64,000 nucleotides of DNA from Cristatella mucedo (Eukaryota; Bryozoa; Phylactolaemata; Cristatellidae): assembly GCA_009760855.2 (NCBI GenBank), contig WPIO01000121.1, forward strand, positions 1 through 64,000. The letters run 5' to 3'. The translations under genes were made by a program, and so were the position numbers. The notes under the pieces are model-generated. The model was not told the DNA's origin and searched no databases. It was given only the letters and a program-made list of their open reading frames with translations. This document shows, piece by piece, positions 59,440-64,000 of the stretch. Every line of letters begins with the position of its first letter. Position 1 is the first letter of the stretch.

Positions 59440-60185
59440 TTAGGATAGCACATTTAAGTTGGTCCCTACATTCGTGACATCCCGTCTTGATTTCTGTCAC
59501 TCACTGCTTGCTGGAAAACTGGCACTTGCAATCAGGCACTTGCAGCTTGTAAAAAACTTAGCAGCTAGGCTTGTATGTCGTGAGCTTCACAGTTGCCACA
59601 TCACACCACTTCTCGCTGACCGGCATTGGCTACCAGACTAGTAATAGATTGAGTTCAAGTTTTTGTCGCTCACTTTCAGGTCACTTGATTCTTTGGCTCC
59701 AACCTATCTCTCAGACTTCAAATTCCCTTTACTTTACTTCCCCGCCAGGTCAAGCATTGAACCACCCGCATTTCCGAGTCCTAAAGCTTACCTATAGCTC
59801 ATAGGAGACTGTAGTCCATTGGAAACGGTGCTTGCAGTTCTTATGCTCGCTAAGCTTGGAATTCTCTCCCTACTTGTGCAACGACATTCCCTGACTTGAC
59901 CACATTTATAAATAACTTAACAATTCACCTAATAAGACAACATTGACTGTCCCTATACATTTCATCTTATTAAGCTTATGGGTGCTGATACATTGCCTGC
60001 TGCCACCAACCAAAATTGCAGGCTTGACCGTGTGCATGCCACCCATAATCATGTTCTTTATGCTGTTTATTGCATGATGTTACTCAGGATTCAATTGCGT
60101 TTCTCTTTTCAGAAAATGTGAAGTGCCTAGAGAGATCGAGTTATCTGAGTTATCAAGTGTGTTGTTAATAATAATATTACTAATA
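59440..60185 (+). mobile_element. LINE-alpha fragment
   Basis: VPTFVTSRLDFCHSLLAG, LQLVKNLAARLVC and CHITPLLADRHWLP are followed by the decayed 3' UTR (AAAATGTGAAGTGCC, TTATCAAGTG) and an (AAT)n tail. Confidence 0.75.
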
Positions 60186-61044
60186 AAAGAGTAACGAATA
60201 CATTCAAGCCGGTATCTGCAGCTATTCTTATTTGATGATCTAGGAATGCCTTATTATGTTTCTTGTGCCGGTATTCTTTTTGAAAAACTGGTTTCAATGC
60301 TGACACTTGTTTTGAAATAATAATACGTGCCGTGCGAGAATGGTTCACTAATACCAAATCTCAGTTATACATTAGCTTTTACGTTTGACATCCAACTCCT
60401 GTGTATCAATACACGTTTAAGTATTCTACATTTTTAATGTCTAGCTACGCCATCCAATTTTAGGGAAACATTTTTTATGAATGGGCTTCATCCGGCTGAA
60501 ACCAGTTACTGCATTGAATGCAGCTTCAGAACCATTAATAAAGCTGTTAGCATTGTATTTGTGAAAAGTATGCTGTTCTCGGTTCAAAAACTGAAGTTTT
60601 ATAATATGAGATGATGGCGAATTAATCCTAGCGATTCCTCTTATAATCTCCATGACATAGGGTGGACAGCATGCCAGTGTTCATTTTAGGCCACATAAGC
60701 TGAACAGAATGAAGAAGAGTTGACCTGTTGTTCTTGTCGATTCGCAGCAGCTAGGGCAGCATTGGGGTTCGGTGACTCCCGTGAGCACGAACGTCCTACG
60801 TGGCTGCAACTAGAGTGCTCCTAACGGTTCCAGTCCCAGCCGATGGGCATCATTACCAATGAAGCATGGACCCACTGAGCACGACTAGTGATTTGTGATT
60901 GCTGCCCTGATGCTGAGTGCTGCACGAATGCCTAGGTAGCTTATAGGCGAAGAGACTACACGCCACGAGGACATCTGAGCTCTTTACAAGTTGCTGTTGA
61001 ACTCATTACATTTTTCCACAAAAAGGAGCTGACTGTGCTCCCCT

Positions 61045-61100
<56 letters not shown>

Positions 61101-63260
61101 GAATGTCGGGCTCTCGCGGTATACCGAGTGCCTCCGGAAAACCTGCGATAGTGAAATCAATGCGAGAAGATTGTGACGTCGAAATGCAGCTGTCGCCGTC
61201 CGCTGCTGCCTTTGTGCGACACGCGAAGCTGCATCCTGGCAAATATGAAATCTTTGGCACGACAATGGATCACCATGTACAAGAGACTCTCAGACCAAGG
61301 ATGACAGCCGCGATCAGCTACATTGAGACGCTATTGGCTTGCTTTGGTCGCGGCTTGGTTACGTCACTCATTTACAGCAGCTGCACCGACGACAGGACCA
61401 CGAGTCCGTATCAGCAGCCCTGAGCAATATCACTGACTACGAGCGACGGGGGATTTCTGTCATTCAATCCCGCTCTGCCTATACATACGGCCAAGCCAAG
61501 AAGCTCGCTCTGCAGGCTTGCTAACCAACGATAGTGCGTCGCCATGACCGAGACGTTATCTTACAGGGTCTCCACCTTATCACTCTAGAGGGCCCAGCTA
61601 GTAAAAAGTAAAGTGCGAAACGCTAATACGAACATAAGTAGAGGCGTCTACACGAACCCGAATTATCGTGCACACCTCGTTACAAAGGATGCAATTACTC
61701 GCCGTATTGCCGGGGCACATCGATGACGTAGCAAAATTAGTGCTTTAAGCCAATCGTGACTTAGAAACGATGAATCCACCCGAAACTGCTTTTGTAAAGA
61801 CGATGGTAGCTCACACAAACTGCTGCGACACTTGTGACTTTGTGCCGACATGTAAACCTGTGTTTATGGCACCTATCGAGAGACAAAAGTGTTATAACTT
61901 GGATCGGAAGTTCTGACGACTTCTGCATAAAAGCTAAAACGACTATGCACACCCCACCTGACCAGGATGTAAACCGCAAGCGAAAAGTCTCCAAATAAAA
62001 CATTTACCAACCTCTGCAACATATGCGACTTTTACACTACTTGTCGAACATTAGTGGATTGCGATACATGTTTTGACCATATTGACGTGCATCCTTGTGA
62101 CTTTCTGTGAAAGAACACGACTCTTGCAGCCTCCGACCACATTGGGAGGAGACATTGGGAGGCTCTCTCTCTCTCAGACTGCCTACGCAGCAGCCACAAG
62201 CTCGCGACCGGTGAAAGGGCAGACGATGACTCGGCAAGTTACTCGGCATTCTCACCTTAATACATGGATTGGTGGCACCTGTGGGGAAAAAATCTACCAC
62301 AAACTGCCACCAGCTGTTGGGTGGGCTCGGGATGAGCAGTGTCCTGACAGTGCGAAAAACAACGCACGCATTGAACGTAAGGGCTGCCATAGGAGTAGAG
62401 CTGAAGGGGAGGTCTAGATTCCTCTGAGCCGGCAGCCGTCTAGTGTGTGTAGACTGGGCATGGCCGACGTAGCTTGAAAAAAAGGTTTTGGTGTTGGAGC
62501 CAGCTGACTTGGTGCTCGGTCGCACTACCCAGCCCGAAGACAGTTCGTGCTGAGGGCTGGCACACCTTTATACAGCTTCATTACCCTTGGTCGGTTATGG
62601 CATCGTAAACGACATAATTTGGCAAATACTTCACCTGCCGGAGTGAAATTTGAAATGCATGTTCACTTATGCTTGCATTAATTGCGGCAAAGCAAATATC
62701 CTATTTCGTTTAGACAATTTTTCTGTTTGTTTCCATGATTACGGATAATTAATAATTATAAAGTACTAATCAAGGATAATTAAGATATCCGACGCTTGAT
62801 GTCAGCAAAGTCAAACCCAACCAAAATCTGTCATTACCTTTATCTTATCGGTGTAGCACGTGTGGGGCACTATGCATGCTATTGCTTTGCTGAGGCTTTG
62901 CCCGCTTTGCTGGCATTTGCTATGCCTCTTCGTGTGCGTCTCGCTCAGCAAAAACATGTGAGACACCAGCAAGTTCAGGACTCAACTAATCCTGTGTGAG
63001 CGAGTATGCCACTGCTCGACTCCACTCTTTTGCGAAGTCTTAACAGATAGAATAAACTGAAATAGCCATGCCGTAAATCAATTCATCTATTCGCTCCTTT
63101 TGTTCGTGGCTGCATCTCATTCTTGTATATTTACAATGAAATCTTAATCAAGAGATCCAAAAGAAGGGAGAGTCTGGGTTTTTGAAATGCCTTAAATTCC
63201 TGGCGAGGTCTTAATGAATACGCTTGCAGGGTATGCCATATTACTCGTGTAAGGTTCACC
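60186..63260. other. Unassigned region with a (CT)n microsatellite
   Basis: (CT)n at about 61,050-61,098. Adjacent frames at 61,103-61,423 and 61,339-61,524 (+) overlap and show no recognised domain. A 162-codon minus frame (62,037-62,525) and a 114-codon plus frame overlap each other; neither is recognised. No lectin exon was seen. Confidence 0.35.
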
Positions 63261-63269
63261 GAATAGCAG

Positions 63270-63502
63270 CAGTAAGACTTTTGTCCCTACAACGGTTGGC
63301 AGCCTCCTAACCCTGCCGGTGAGCGGAAATGCTGTTCTCACACAGCTTCCAGCACCGACTTTAATGGCGTTTGGCTTCAAGTGCTTCAGTGACGTCCAGT
63401 GCATGGCGATTCACTTCGATGAAGGAGTAAATGCAACGTGCAGCTTACTGAGCTTCGTTGGACCACCATTGAATTTCACAATCAATTTCATTGATGCAAT
63501 AG
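63270..63502 (+). CDS. PAN-like exon (partial, second copy)
   Basis: The frame is open from a point after a TAA at about 63,248 to the donor AATAG/GTATGG (63,503), phase 1. It encodes TVGSLLTLPVSGNAVLTQL, FKCFSDVQCMAIHFDEG and NATCSLLSFVG. Cys spacing and the aromatic strand before the final C-x-L resemble the PAN exon at 31.35 kb. The 5' border is uncertain because no phase-1 acceptor was found. It would be the second exon of a further gene downstream of block B4. Confidence 0.5.
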
Positions 63503-64000
63503 GTATGGACCAAAGCGGATTATAAAAAAATGTTCGCTGAGCTGCTCGTTTTTTTATTTTTAAGGTTTTCGGTTAACACGGAAAGAATACATCTTTTTTA
63601 CGTCTTCAACCATCGCAAGGCCGCTGTCTTCAGCTTCGGGTATGTATGTTATATAAAACGTCAAAAGAATTGATTAGCTCGTCATCTAGTGCCCTACTGA
63701 ACGGAATAGTCACGTAGCTCTTTATGCAGCAGTGTCCCCGACGTGCAATTGTAAAATTATTTGTATCACACTTGCAATGCAGTATTCTGGGCTCTCCACG
63801 TCCAGGCTTCACTTTTGTCTTGACTTAGGGGGAAAAGAGCGTGTGATAATTTCTGCAAATGAGTAAAGTCGCTGCACCATTTACTGATTTTCAACGCGAA
63901 TGCATAAACTATGCACTCTTATTACAACGCAAGCCAAAGCTCAAGACCAAAGTTCATAAATTAAATACCGCAGTTACGCCCTACTTCGAAATCAAGAAAC
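63503..64000. other. Presumed intron after the PAN-like exon
   Basis: AT-rich, no exon or element recognised up to the window edge. Confidence 0.35.

Overview
This window looks like nuclear DNA of an animal, most likely a marine or aquatic invertebrate. The signs are small exons flanked by GT-AG introns, PAN/apple and fucolectin (FTP) lectin modules, Thr-rich mucin exons, tRNA-derived SINEs, L2/CR1-like LINEs, hAT DNA transposons and abundant microsatellites. I see no operons, ribosome binding sites or CRISPR arrays. The species cannot be named from what is visible; lophotrochozoan or a similar phylum is only a guess.

The best-supported gene is on the + strand between 22,469 and 40,334. Five exons can be joined: a signal-peptide exon (22,469-22,544), a PAN/apple exon (31,351-31,611), a 30-nt mini-exon (38,620-38,649) and two exons that together make one FTP lectin domain (38,881-39,084 and 40,093-40,334). 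Every junction is phase 1 with GT-AG borders. The joined frame is 813 nt with one stop at the end, giving a predicted secreted protein of 270 residues.

Most of the remaining non-repeat DNA appears to be duplicated and decayed relatives of this gene. The mini-exon occurs three times (38.6, 51.2 and 58.1 kb). FTP exon 1 occurs complete twice (38.9 and 52.6 kb) and once as a remnant (51.3 kb). There are two PAN-type exons (31.4 and 63.3 kb) and three Thr/Gln/Pro mucin exons (11.3-13.06, 17.99-18.26 and 50.1 kb). Seven related 5' blocks (about 2.8, 14.9, 20.2, 22.2, 25.6, 48.5 and 58.7 kb) share a motif beginning AATCAATAAG and ending GCAAATATAG. Four of these continue into a recognisable signal-peptide exon, and only the one at 22.47 kb is intact. 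The locus is therefore read as a tandem, birth-and-death cluster of secreted lectin genes.

Layout: 0-5.8 and 14.2-18.3 kb are two copies of a duplicated block of roughly 12 kb. 6-10.9 kb is GC-richer unique DNA with a 767-bp-spaced duplication. 11.3-13.8 kb holds the long mucin array and a second 15-bp minisatellite. 19-36 kb is mostly LINE wreckage lying in the large first and second introns of the lectin gene. 37-40 kb holds the 3' exons. 43.5-45.2 kb is a microsatellite cluster. 48.5-53 kb is a second lectin gene copy. 53.1-54.6 kb is a SPIN-like hAT MITE followed by the longest LINE fragment. 56.2-57.6 kb is a dead hAT transposase. 58-64 kb holds a third partial copy and a second PAN exon.
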